Below, piece by piece: positions 16,723 through 28,155 of a stretch of DNA of 64,000 nt. Origin of the DNA: Saccharopolyspora gregorii (GTDB lineage: Bacteria > Actinomycetota > Actinomycetes > Mycobacteriales > Pseudonocardiaceae); contig NZ_CP059556.1 of assembly GCF_024734405.1 (NCBI RefSeq), positions 310,001 to 374,000 on the forward strand. Reading direction: 5' to 3'. The notes under the pieces are model-generated. The model searched no databases and was not told the origin of the DNA. It was given only the letters and a program-made list of their open reading frames with translations. The translations under genes and the position numbers were made by a program. Every line of letters starts with the position of its first letter. Position 1 is the first letter of the stretch.

Positions 16723-16919
16723 AACGAAGCAGCACGTCGTTGCGAGGCGCACATCACACCGTGAAGTAAGACACGTCAGGCCTGAATAGACTTCGCGGCC
16801 ACGACATCGATCGCGGACGGGCCCCGGCGGGCCGCTCGCGGCCGAGGCCGTACCGAGCGTCGGAGTGGACGCACCACCGCCTCTCCGGCGTGCCACCGAG
16901 CCACACCCGAGGAGGACGG

Positions 16920-19301
16920 ATGTCCCTGCTGTCCCCGGTCCAGCCCGGCTGGGTCGCCCAGGGCACTGCACCACCGAGCTCGACGCACCGGATGGACCTC
17001 GCGCAGAACGCCCCCGGTGCGTTCGAACTCAGCGGCTCCGACTACGCCGTCGTCGGCGTGGTCCTGATCATCGCCTTGGCGGCGCTGGCCTTCGGCTACG
17101 TGCTGATCAAGGAGGTGCTGGCGGCCGGCCAGGGTTCGGCCAAGATGCAGCAGATCTCGCAGGCGGTGCAGGAAGGCGCCTCCGCGTACCTCAACCGGCA
17201 GTTCCGGACGTTGGCCGGGTTCGCCGTCGTGGTCTTCGTCGTGCTGTTCGTGCTCCCCGCGAACAGCACCGGCGAACGCATCGGCCGGTCGATCTTCTTC
17301 CTGTTCGGCGCGGCGTTCTCCGCCGCCATCGGCTACCTCGGCATGTGGCTGTCCACCCGCGCGAACGTGCGGGTCGCGGCCGCGTCGAACGATCCCGGCG
17401 CGGGCCGGGAGAAGGCGATGCGCGTCGCGTTCCGCACCGGTGGCGTGGTCGGCATGACCACCGTCGGCCTCGGGTTGTTCGGCGCGGCGCTGGTCGTGCT
17501 CGTCTACGCGGGCGAGGCACCGCGGGTGCTGGAGGGCTTCGGCTTCGGCGCCGCGCTGCTGGCGATGTTCATGCGGGTCGGCGGCGGCATCTTCACCAAG
17601 GCCGCCGACGTGGGCGCGGACCTGGTCGGCAAGGTCGAGCAGGACATCCCGGAGGACGACCCGCGCAACGCCGCGACGATCGCCGACAACGTCGGGGACA
17701 ACGTCGGCGACTGCGCGGGCATGGCCGCGGACCTGTTCGAGTCCTACGCGGTGACGCTGGTGGCGTCGCTGATCCTCGGGACCGCCGCGTTCGGCCTCAA
17801 GGGGCTGCTGTTCCCGCTGATCGTGCCCGCGATCGGCGTGGTCACCGCGGTGATCGGCGTGTACCTGACGAAGGCCAAGGCGGGGGAGAGCGCGTTGACC
17901 GCGATCAACCGCTCCTTCTTCATCTCCGCGGGGATCTCGGCGGTGCTGTGCGCGGTGGCCGCGCTGGTGTACCTGCCGAACTCGTTCGCCGAGCTGACCG
18001 GGGCCTCGCCGGAGGTCGCCGGCGCCAGCGGCAGCCCGGCGCTGATCGCGTTGGCCGCCGTGCTCATCGGCATCCTGCTGGCCGCGGTGATCCTGAAGCT
18101 GACCGGCTACTTCACCGCCACCGAGCACCGCCCGGTGCAGGACGTCGGCGAGTCCTCGAAGACCGGTGCCGCCACGGTGATCCTCACCGGCCTGTCGGTC
18201 GGCTTCGAGTCGGCCGTGTACACGGCGCTGGTGATCGGCGCGGCGGTGTTCGGCGCCTTCCTGCTGTCCACCACGCTGACGGTGGCGCTGTTCGCGATCG
18301 CGCTGGCCGGGTGCGGTCTGCTGACCACGGTCGGCGTGATCGTCGCGATGGACACCTTCGGCCCGGTGGCGGACAACGCGCAGGGCATCGCGGAGATGTC
18401 CGGTGAGTTCGAGGGCGACGGGGCGAAGATCCTGACCGAGCTGGACGCGGTCGGCAACACCACGAAGGCGATCACCAAGGGCATCGCCATCGCGACCGCC
18501 GTGCTGGCGGCGACCGCGCTGTTCGGCGCCTACCAGGACGCGATCGTGCAGGCCGCGCGCGCGGTCTCCACCACGATCACCGCGGAGGCGTACCAGGTGT
18601 TCGCGCCGAACGTGCTGGTCGGCATCGTGATCGGGGCCGCGGTGGTGTTCTTGTTCTCCGGGCTGGCGATCAACGCGGTGTCCCGGGCGGCCGGTGCCGT
18701 GGTCTACGAGGTGCGGCGCCAGTTCAAGCAGAACCCGGGGATCATGGACGGCTCCACTCGTCCGGAGTACCACCGGGTGGTCGACATCTGCACTCGCGAC
18801 TCGCTGCGGGAGCTGGCCACGCCGGGATTGCTGGCGGTGCTGGCTCCGATCGCGGTGGGCTTCGGCCTGGGCGTGGGGCCGCTGGCCGGGTACCTGGCCG
18901 GTGCGATCGCCACGGGCACGCTGATGGCGATCTTCCTGGCGAACTCCGGTGGCGCGTGGGACAACTCGAAGAAGCTGGTCGAGGACGGCCACCACGGCGG
19001 CAAGGGGTCCGAGGCGCACGCGGCGACGGTCATCGGCGACACGGTCGGCGACCCGTTCAAGGACACCGCGGGCCCGGCGATCAACCCGCTGCTCAAGGTG
19101 ATGAACCTGGTGTCGGTGCTGATCGCCCCTGCGGTGGTCACGCTGTCGGTGGGTGATTCGGCGTCGCCCGCGGTGCGGATCGCGATCGCGGTGGTGGCGG
19201 CGCTGGTCGTGGTGGGCGCCATCGTGGTGTCCAAGCGGCGCAGCACGGCCATCTCGGACGCGCCCGCCGACGACGACAAGATCGTCAACGGCGCGACCTG
19301 A
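16920..19301 (+). CDS. hppA: Membrane-bound proton-translocating pyrophosphatase (K+-independent type)
   Basis: 793 residues with about 16 hydrophobic segments. Catalytic signatures are GGGIFTKAADVGADLVGKVE and DDPRNAATIADNVGDNVGD, plus the later DNSKKLVEDG and DTVGDPFKDTAGP loops. GNTTKAITKG carries Lys where K+-dependent enzymes have Ala, so a K+-independent H+ pump is expected. AGGAGG lies 8 bases before the ATG. The enzyme couples PPi hydrolysis to outward proton pumping; a soluble PPase is encoded at 30 kb as well. A hairpin follows the stop. Confidence 0.95.
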   Translation: MSLLSPVQPGWVAQGTAPPSSTHRMDLAQNAPGAFELSGSDYAVVGVVLIIALAALAFGYVLIKEVLAAGQGSAKMQQISQAVQEGASAYLNRQFRTLAGFAVVVFVVLFVLPANSTGERIGRSIFFLFGAAFSAAIGYLGMWLSTRANVRVAAASNDPGAGREKAMRVAFRTGGVVGMTTVGLGLFGAALVVLVYAGEAPRVLEGFGFGAALLAMFMRVGGGIFTKAADVGADLVGKVEQDIPEDDPRNAATIADNVGDNVGDCAGMAADLFESYAVTLVASLILGTAAFGLKGLLFPLIVPAIGVVTAVIGVYLTKAKAGESALTAINRSFFISAGISAVLCAVAALVYLPNSFAELTGASPEVAGASGSPALIALAAVLIGILLAAVILKLTGYFTATEHRPVQDVGESSKTGAATVILTGLSVGFESAVYTALVIGAAVFGAFLLSTTLTVALFAIALAGCGLLTTVGVIVAMDTFGPVADNAQGIAEMSGEFEGDGAKILTELDAVGNTTKAITKGIAIATAVLAATALFGAYQDAIVQAARAVSTTITAEAYQVFAPNVLVGIVIGAAVVFLFSGLAINAVSRAAGAVVYEVRRQFKQNPGIMDGSTRPEYHRVVDICTRDSLRELATPGLLAVLAPIAVGFGLGVGPLAGYLAGAIATGTLMAIFLANSGGAWDNSKKLVEDGHHGGKGSEAHAATVIGDTVGDPFKDTAGPAINPLLKVMNLVSVLIAPAVVTLSVGDSASPAVRIAIAVVAALVVVGAIVVSKRRSTAISDAPADDDKIVNGAT

Positions 19302-19307
19302 TCGGTG

Positions 19308-19334
19308 GCCGCCGCTCCTCCCGCGAGCGGCGGC
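19308..19334 (+). terminator. Terminator hairpin after hppA
   Basis: A perfect 10-bp GC stem (19308-19317 with 19325-19334) and 7-base loop, 7 bases after the stop. No U tract. Confidence 0.6.
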
Positions 19335-19483
19335 GGTGCGGTGGAGGGGCGTTCGGCGTGCTCGTCGGGCGCCCCTCCGCTGTGCGCTGGGGGGACTCCC
19401 GTCGGCGGGGCCCCGGTTCCGGGGGCGGCCGTGCTGGTGCGGGAGAGTCGGGGAGCACGCCGACCCGACCTGAGGGAATGCGC

Positions 19484-20176
19484 ATGAATATCCGTTCGAC
19501 CTCCGTCGCGGTGCTCGCCGCCGTCCCGCTGGCGCTGGCCGGCTGCTCCCAGGGCGAACCGCAGCAGCCCGCCCCGCAGCAGCAGGAGCAGCCCCAGCAG
19601 CAGGAGCAGGGCCAGCAGCAGGAGCAGGGCCAGCAGCAGGAGCAGGGCAAGCCCGCGCAGGCGAGTTCCGACGGCGTGGCCTGGACCGGCGAGCTGTGCG
19701 GGCTCGTCGGCGGTTTCTCCGCTTCGCAGCAGCAGGCCCCGCAGGTGGACAAGACGAACACCGAGACCTTCAAGGCGTCGTCCATCGCGCAGATGACCGC
19801 TGCGCACGACGCCGCGGACCAGACGGTCACCGGGCTCCAGCGGATCGGCCCGTCGCCGATCGCGGGCGCCGACCAGGTGGCCACCACGTTCGTGGACGGA
19901 TTCACCCAGGTCCGCGACATCCTCTCCGCGGCGAAGGGCAAGGCCGAGCAGGTCGACACCTCCAACGAGCAGGCGTTCACCACGGGCATGACCGGGGTGC
20001 AGGAGGAGCTGAAGAAGGGCCAGCAGCTCGACTTCAGTGCGCAGTTCGCCGAGTTCTCCAAGAACCAGCAGCTCAACGACGCCGCGATGAAGGCGCCGCA
20101 GTGCCAGCAGTTGACGCAGTCGGCCGCTCAGCAGGAGCAGCTCCAGCAACAGCCCCAGCAGCAGCCCCCGGGCTGA
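19484..20176 (+). CDS. Secreted lipoprotein with Gln-rich linker
   Basis: 230 residues. Signal peptide MNIRSTSVAVLAAVPLALAGC ends in a good lipobox (LAGC). Residues 25-60 are Gln/Glu/Pro tandem repeats (QQEQG units), then a soluble helical domain with two Cys (ELCGLVGGF, APQCQQL), and a Gln/Pro tail. GAGGGA is 6 bases before the ATG at 19484; an ATG two codons earlier has no spacing from it. The family is not recognised. It lies between hppA and topA, where Streptomyces also carries a small secreted protein. Probably a cell-surface lipoprotein with a flexible spacer. Confidence 0.8.
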   Translation: MNIRSTSVAVLAAVPLALAGCSQGEPQQPAPQQQEQPQQQEQGQQQEQGQQQEQGKPAQASSDGVAWTGELCGLVGGFSASQQQAPQVDKTNTETFKASSIAQMTAAHDAADQTVTGLQRIGPSPIAGADQVATTFVDGFTQVRDILSAAKGKAEQVDTSNEQAFTTGMTGVQEELKKGQQLDFSAQFAEFSKNQQLNDAAMKAPQCQQLTQSAAQQEQLQQQPQQQPPG

Positions 20177-20190
20177 CCCGGCAGGTGACT

Positions 20191-20228
20191 CCGCCCGAAC
20201 GAGGTCGATCGATCCCTCGTCCGGGCGG
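20191..20228 (+). terminator. Terminator hairpin after the lipoprotein gene
   Basis: Arms 20191-20204 and 20215-20228 pair over 14 positions with one mismatch. It also lies just before the promoter of the next gene. Confidence 0.6.
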
Positions 20229-20234
20229 AGGCCC

Positions 20235-20263
20235 TGGTCAAGCTCGAACGGACGTTCTACGAT
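20235..20263 (+). promoter_or_regulatory. Promoter of the WhiA-like gene
   Basis: TGGTCA (20235-20240), a 17-base spacer and TACGAT (20258-20263). The -10 ends 8 bases before the GTG start, so the mRNA is probably leaderless. Confidence 0.5.
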
Positions 20264-20271
20264 CACGCATC

Positions 20272-20856
20272 GTGGACCAGCTGTCCTTCTTCTCCGCGGA
20301 GGCTCGCCACCCCCGGGTGGCCGACCTCGCGGGACTGCTGTGCGGCCCGGGCCAGGCCGTCGGGTTCGGTCGCGGCACCGCGGCCCGGCTGTCCGTGGTC
20401 GTCGCCGACGACTGGCGCGCCCGGTCGCTGGCGCGCGCCTGCGCCGACCGCGGGGTGGCCGCCGAGCTCGGTCGCTCCGAAGAAGGACACCCGCTGGTGC
20501 GCACCGCGTTCCGCGCCGACCTGACCGGCTTGGCCGGGCAGTGGCTGCGCGGCGCGGTGAAGTCGGTCCCCGCGGACTTCGCCCCCGACGGGGCGGCGCT
20601 GCGGCTGTGGGCGCTGACCGCGGGGAGGCCGGTGCCGGGCGGGTACCTGCTGGGCCTGGACCCGCACGCGCCGGAGACCTACGAGCCGTTGGCGGCGGCT
20701 CTGGCCAGGGCCGGGCTGCCCGCGCGCTGCACGGGTCCGCGAGCGGGCGGACCAGCGCTGCGCGTCACCGGACGGCGCCGGATCGAGCGGCTCGCGGAGC
20801 TGGTCGGTCCGACCCCCGATGGTGCGATCGAGCGAACGTGGCCGCTCGTCTCCTGA
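20272..20856 (+). CDS. Protein of unknown function resembling the WhiA N-terminal (LAGLIDADG-like) part
   Basis: 194 residues. The pattern of two similar halves, with WALTAGRPVPGGYLLGLDP, then AALARAGLPA and VTGRRRIERLAELVG, resembles the LAGLIDADG-like half of the sporulation regulator WhiA (RGAFLAGG, yHLE, and a late Lys/Arg-rich strand). The helix-turn-helix that follows in WhiA is absent. The GTG at 20272 is supported by a well-spaced upstream promoter and no Shine-Dalgarno. It sits directly before topA. The WhiA resemblance is my own pattern reading and not a confirmed family assignment; without it the gene is simply a conserved-looking hypothetical. Confidence 0.7.
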   Translation: MDQLSFFSAEARHPRVADLAGLLCGPGQAVGFGRGTAARLSVVVADDWRARSLARACADRGVAAELGRSEEGHPLVRTAFRADLTGLAGQWLRGAVKSVPADFAPDGAALRLWALTAGRPVPGGYLLGLDPHAPETYEPLAAALARAGLPARCTGPRAGGPALRVTGRRRIERLAELVGPTPDGAIERTWPLVS

Positions 20857-21046
20857 CGATCACGCCACAGGTCGGGGCAGGTCACGCAACGGAACAGGAC
20901 CGGCACCCGATACGTTCGTACGGAACGGAAGACGCGAGCGCAGGCGTGTTGTGTGCCACGCTGTGCGTCCCTGGGTGCGGCATCCGGGGTGGTATGCGGT
21001 GCACACTGGCGGATCGGACGCCTCCGCGAGAAGAGAGCAGGTAAGC

Positions 21047-24001
<2,955 letters not shown>

Positions 24002-24097
24002 CCGCGGCTCCGGGCGCCGGGTCGCTGATCCGGTGTCGGCGCGGCCTCGTACAGTGCGTGTCGACGCAGGCGGTGCGACGACCCCGGAGGTGACGTG

Positions 24098-25339
24098 GTG
24101 GCGCAGGTCCCCGACCCGGTAGCGGGCGAAGTCCCCCCGGCGACCGGGGTGTGGGCGGACATCGTCGGCCAGCCCGACGCGGTGCGCACGCTGTTCGCCG
24201 CCGCGCAGGCCGCCCACCTCCAGGTCCGCGGCGAGCCCGCGCCCGCGGGCGCCATGACGCACGCGTGGCTGTTCACCGGGCCACCCGGTTCGGGTCGTTC
24301 GGTGGCCGCCCGGGCGTTCGCCGCCGCGCTGCAGTGCCTGGAACCGGGCGAGGCGCCGGGCTGCGGCCGCTGCGCGGCGTGCCGGACGGTGGTGGCGGGG
24401 ACCCACGCGGACGTGAAGGTCGTGGTGCCGGAGGGCTTGACGATCTCGGTGCGCGAGATGCGGGCCCTGGTGCAGGCCGCGGCGCGCCGCCCCACCACCG
24501 GCCAGTGGCGGGTGGTGCTGATCGAGGACTCCGACCGGCTCACCGAAGGCGCGGCGAACGCGCTGCTGAAAGCGGTGGAGGAACCGCCGGACCGCACGGT
24601 CTTCCTGCTGTGCGCGCCGTCGGACCACCCGGAGGACGTGCCGGTCACGATCCGCTCCCGGTGCCGCGCGATGCAGTTGCGCACCCCGCTGGCCGGGTCG
24701 ATCGCCGAGGTGCTGCGGGAGCGCGACGACGTCGGCGACGAGATGGCCTGGTGGGCGGCTTCGGTGTGCGGCGGGCACATCGGGCGGGCTCGGCGGCTGG
24801 CCACCGATCCGGAGGCCCGGGAGCGGCGGGACCGGGTGCTGAGCATCCCGGTGGGGCTGCGCCGGTTCTCGGACGTGTTCACCGCGGCGAGCGGGCTGGT
24901 GAAGTCCTCCGAGTCGGAGGCGACCTCGGCGAACGAGGACCGCAACGAGGCGGAGAAGGACGAGCTGCGCACCGCGATGGGTGCGGGCGGCACCGGCAAG
25001 GGCACGGCTTCGGCGACCCGCGGCGCGAACGCGGCGCTGAAGGAGCTGGAGAAGAAGCAGAAGTCGCGCGCGACGCGCTCGCAGCGCGACGCCCTGGACC
25101 TGGCGCTGGTGGACCTCGCCGGGTTCTACCGCGACGTGCTGGTCTCCCGGTCCGGGTCACCGGCGTCGTTGAACCACCCGGATTACGCCTCGGACGTGGC
25201 GAAGGCCGCGTCGCAGTGGACGTCGGAGTCGACGCTGCGGCGGCTGGAGGCGGTGCTGGAGTGCCGCACCGCGCTCACCCAGAACGTGAAGCCGATCATC
25301 GCGGTGGAGGCGATGGTCGCGACCCTGCACCACGGCTGA
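24098..25339 (+). CDS. holB: DNA polymerase III delta-prime subunit
   Basis: 413 residues. AAA+ clamp-loader fold with P-loop GPPGSGRS (Arg in place of the Walker Lys, so probably no ATP hydrolysis, as expected for delta-prime), a zinc-binding CGRCAAC cluster, ANALLKAVEEPP, and the sensor SRC motif in IRSRCRAMQ. The C-terminal third has a Lys/Glu-rich helical insertion (residues 270-340). GTG 24098 is chosen over the adjacent GTG 24095 because GGAGG ends 7 bases before it. It loads the sliding clamp with the DnaX complex. Confidence 0.92.
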   Translation: MAQVPDPVAGEVPPATGVWADIVGQPDAVRTLFAAAQAAHLQVRGEPAPAGAMTHAWLFTGPPGSGRSVAARAFAAALQCLEPGEAPGCGRCAACRTVVAGTHADVKVVVPEGLTISVREMRALVQAAARRPTTGQWRVVLIEDSDRLTEGAANALLKAVEEPPDRTVFLLCAPSDHPEDVPVTIRSRCRAMQLRTPLAGSIAEVLRERDDVGDEMAWWAASVCGGHIGRARRLATDPEARERRDRVLSIPVGLRRFSDVFTAASGLVKSSESEATSANEDRNEAEKDELRTAMGAGGTGKGTASATRGANAALKELEKKQKSRATRSQRDALDLALVDLAGFYRDVLVSRSGSPASLNHPDYASDVAKAASQWTSESTLRRLEAVLECRTALTQNVKPIIAVEAMVATLHHG

Positions 25340-25353
25340 CCGGCGCAGGGAAA

Positions 25354-25387
25354 GGCCCCCGCGCTCTCCTCCCAGAGCGCGGGGGCC
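25354..25387. terminator. Bidirectional terminator between holB and the secreted-protein gene
   Basis: A perfect 14-bp stem (25354-25367 with 25374-25387) and 6-base loop lie between two convergent genes, 14 bases from each stop. Confidence 0.8.
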
Positions 25388-25400
25388 GTGGCTTGCGTGA

Positions 25401-26132
25401 TCAGCCGCGCTGATCGAGGTTGGCGAGCCCCGCCAACGGGGTGCCGCTGAGGCCGTCGGCGAGCGGCTTGCCGACCGCACCGCCCGCGTTGCTCAGGTCG
25501 AGCAGGCCGCCCTTGGGCGTGCCGCCCACGGTGGGCTTGGTGGTGGGGGCCGTGGCGGTGGTGTCGCCACCGTCCTCGCCGTTGGAGCCGTTCTGACCGC
25601 TGGTGCCGGGCTTGCCGGGCTGCCCGCTCTGGGAGTCGGTGGTGGTGTTCACCTGGTCCGCGGGCAGCGCGTTGATGAGGCCGATCATCGAGGTGCCGAA
25701 GTCGTCGATGGTGTCGACGATGCCGCGCACGTTCTCGTCCTTCGCGAGGCCGTCCACCGGCGTCGCGCCGGAACGGGCGCTCTGCTGGGCGGGGATGACG
25801 CCGCCGATCGGGAGGTGGGCGCCCTGGGTGGCGACCGGGTGGGTGTGGGCTTGGGTGAAGTCCTGCAGCGCGTCACCGATGACGTTGCCGCCACCGGTGC
25901 GGCCGGTGGCGGTGCCCGCCTGCTCGGCGAGGGCCTGCGGCGCGCGCACCACGTCGCCGACGGTCTGCTGCACGCCGTGCACGGTTCCGGCGGCGTGGAA
26001 GGCGGTCTGGGCGACCCCGTTGTCCACCGGCAGCTCGGCCGGGAACTGCGAGTCGGCGTGCGCGGTGCCGGCGAAACCGACGGCGCCGGCGCCCGCCAGC
26101 ACGGCGGCGGCCGTGGTGAGGCTGCGTTTCAT
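25401..26132 (-). CDS. Secreted protein of unknown function
   Basis: 243 residues. Clear Sec signal peptide MKRSLTTAAAVLAGAGAVGF with cleavage near AHADS. The mature part has no Cys and no recognised domain; residues 165-205 are Gly/Pro/Ser/Thr-rich low complexity (GKPGTSGQNGSNGEDGG) and the C-terminus is Gly/Leu-rich (GGLLDLSNAGGAVGKPL). GAGAGGAGC before the ATG at 26132 supports that start. Small secreted proteins like this are common in Pseudonocardiaceae. It faces holB across a shared terminator. Confidence 0.75.
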   Translation of the reverse strand: MKRSLTTAAAVLAGAGAVGFAGTAHADSQFPAELPVDNGVAQTAFHAAGTVHGVQQTVGDVVRAPQALAEQAGTATGRTGGGNVIGDALQDFTQAHTHPVATQGAHLPIGGVIPAQQSARSGATPVDGLAKDENVRGIVDTIDDFGTSMIGLINALPADQVNTTTDSQSGQPGKPGTSGQNGSNGEDGGDTTATAPTTKPTVGGTPKGGLLDLSNAGGAVGKPLADGLSGTPLAGLANLDQRG

Positions 26133-26298
26133 CGCCTTGCTCCTCTCTGCACAGGCCCTCACCTGTGCGCCAGAGGTCGCAGCGTACGGAGCCGGGACCG
26201 GCCACTAATCAGCGATCACAGCCGTCGCGGTGCGTCGACGGGGAGTGCGCTGAGCGGCCGGTTTCCGACCCGTTCGTGTGAGGCGGAAGATCTTGGAA

Positions 26299-27132
26299 CT
26301 ACTGTCCGGCGACGGAGGTCACGTCGATGGACTGGTTGAGGTGCTGCTGGCGCTTCGCCTGCTCCTCGCGCAGCGACTCGACGGTGTCGGCGAATTCGGC
26401 GTACGCGTCGCCTTCGTCGTCGAACCTGCTGTAGCGGCCCGCGCGTAATTCGACCGAGTGGTACTCGCGTTCGAGCACGTCGGCGGTCTGCTGCAGGCTC
26501 GCCGCGCGCTCCCGGTACTTCGCGTAGCCGCCGAACGCCGCCGCGACCGCCACCAGCAGGCTGATCGCCACCGCGGCCCAGCGCGCGCCGACGACCGCGG
26601 CGGAGGCCGCGGTGACGGTGGCGCTGATGATCGAGCCGGCGATCACCACGGTGTGCAGCACGTGGTCCTTCCAGCGGTGCCTGCCCGCTTCGGCGCGGTA
26701 GCGCTCGATCACGTCCGGCAGGTCGGCCCGGTAGCGCTTGCGCATGCCGAGCAGGTCGCCCGCGTTCCACTCGTCGAGTTGGTGCTCGCGGTGCGCGCGT
26801 TCCAGCTCGCGCAGTTCGGAGGCGACCGAGCGCACCGCGAAGTGGTGCCGGTAGGCGATGCGCCCCGACGCGGCGACCGAGCCGACCGGGATCGCCACGG
26901 CCAGCACCGAGACCGCCACCGGTGGTGCGAGCAGCACGATCCCGGAGATCGAGAGTCCGGCGAGGGCCACGTTCCCCGGACAGGTCCAGATCAGCAGGAG
27001 TCGTTGCAGGATGCGCGCTCGGTAGAGCTGTTCGGACAGCTCGCTGATGCGGCGCTCCCAGTCCTGCGGCTGGGTTTCCCCGGCGATGACCCCGCCCCCA
27101 ATGATGCCCGTGCCCGCGTCCCAACGCTCCAT
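26299..27132 (-). CDS. DUF4231 / SLATT-like two-TM membrane protein
   Basis: 277 residues with two membrane hairpins: NVALAGLSISGIVLLAPPVAV followed by VLAVAIPVGSVAASG, and VLHTVVIAGSIISATVT followed by AAVAISLLVAVAAAFGG. The linker and C-terminus are long, charged, helical segments, ending with repeated Glu/Arg/Gln (ESLREEQAKRQQHL). This is the plan of DUF4231 and the related SLATT proteins, some of which act as membrane effectors in nucleotide-signal immunity. No nucleotide cyclase or sensor neighbour is present. The ATG at 27132 is chosen because GGAAGGA lies 8-9 bases upstream; an ATG 19 codons earlier lacks one. Confidence 0.65.
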   Translation of the reverse strand: MERWDAGTGIIGGGVIAGETQPQDWERRISELSEQLYRARILQRLLLIWTCPGNVALAGLSISGIVLLAPPVAVSVLAVAIPVGSVAASGRIAYRHHFAVRSVASELRELERAHREHQLDEWNAGDLLGMRKRYRADLPDVIERYRAEAGRHRWKDHVLHTVVIAGSIISATVTAASAAVVGARWAAVAISLLVAVAAAFGGYAKYRERAASLQQTADVLEREYHSVELRAGRYSRFDDEGDAYAEFADTVESLREEQAKRQQHLNQSIDVTSVAGQ

Positions 27133-27248
27133 CACATCGATCCTTCCGGCGTCACTGTGATCGAAGTAGTTCCCCAAGTACGACGACAATCGACCGGTCG
27201 GGTGATAGCTGATTGGGCTGATCGGCCTACACCCTGTTGCGCCATGTG

Positions 27249-27297
27249 ATCACTGCAGGTCGGCCGGGAGGAATCTTCGCCGAAACCTGCCAGTGAT
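27249..27297. repeat. Imperfect inverted repeat in the gap upstream of the DUF4231 gene
   Basis: Arms 27249-27260 and 27285-27297 pair over 12 bp with one bulge around a 24-base loop. It lies about 120 bases upstream of the minus-strand DUF4231-like gene and could be a leader structure or operator. The rest of 27133-27871 (more than 550 bases) has open frames on both strands but none with a start signal or recognisable protein. Confidence 0.35.
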
Positions 27298-27873
27298 AAC
27301 AGCCGATGGCGCAAGTACTCAGTCGCCGCGACTACTCGCCCCGGATCGGGGCTCTCCACTGTGGCAGCGCACCCGTCCGGCCCAACCACGTGGGCCACGG
27401 TCGGCGCATCGCACCTGCCTGCTATGGGGCGCGGGGGCGCGTGCCGGGGAGTTCCCCGGTGTCGCGGCGGCCGGTGTCGCGGGTGGTCCGAGGCGGCGCG
27501 GCGGAGCGGTGCGCGTGGTGCTCGGACCCGTTCGGATCCTGGTCTCGTCCGGTCTCGGCACGTATTTCGGGGTGCGGTTCGCGCATGGCTTTTCCGGGAG
27601 TTCCGAACGGGAGGTGGTGCCCGTCCGCGCGTCCCTCGCGCGGGCGGGACCGATTCTGCCGGATTCGCCGTTCCGGCAGTTCAGTTCGGTGCGGCGGAAT
27701 GCCGAGGGGGGCGGGACGATCTCCGCGGGCTTTCGTCGAATGCGCAATTCGGCGGCCGGTGGCGGGAATGGGTGGTCCCGCGCATTCCGGGAATGGTCTG
27801 CTGCCGGAGGCCCGGGAAAGCCGGTCGCGGTCACGGCGGGCGCGGTCGCGAGCCGACGGGGGAGGACGAAGAA

Positions 27874-27909
27874 AAGACCGCAGGTCCACCGGGGTGGTCC
27901 TGCGGTCTT
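27874..27909 (-). terminator. Intrinsic terminator of tRNA-Thr
   Basis: Arms 27874-27884 and 27899-27909 (11 bp) extend inward by 5 more pairs (27886-27890 with 27893-27897) after a mismatch. On the minus strand the stem is followed by TTTTCTTC, a U-rich tail that is rare in this window. It lies 7 bases after the tRNA. Confidence 0.85.
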
Positions 27910-27916
27910 CTCGGCG

Positions 27917-27990
27917 AGCCGCCTGAGGGAATCGAACCCTCGACCTACGCATTACGAGTGCGTCGCTCTGGCCGACTGAGCTAAGGCGGC
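27917..27990 (-). tRNA. tRNA-Thr (anticodon CGT)
   Basis: 74 bases on the minus strand. The acceptor stem GCCGCCT/AGGCGGC is perfect; TAGCTCAGTCGGC gives the D arm; the anticodon stem ACGCA/TGCGT encloses loop CTCGTAA, anticodon CGT; the T arm contains GGTTCGATTCC. The discriminator base is T and CCA is not encoded. It reads ACG codons. Confidence 0.97.
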
Positions 27991-28155
27991 GTTGCGGAGC
28001 AAGTGTAGCGGGTGGCCGCGACGGCCCGGCGAAGGGGTTGGCGGCCCGGTCGTGTGTCACCGGTTGCGCTGAAATCGGGCGTCACTCGGACGGGAGCCCG
28101 TCGTTGAGAGGTTCGGTGACGCTCGTCACCACTTCTTCTAGGGAAGGCAGGCCGG

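Noticed and set aside
16418-16920. A search for cspA near the helicase, where mycobacteria have it
   Set aside because: No cold-shock frame is present in the 502-base gap; the place is occupied by the hppA promoter region.
27293-27984. Several overlapping plus-strand frames before the tRNA
   Set aside because: They run through the tRNA terminator and into the tRNA itself; no start signals or protein-like features.
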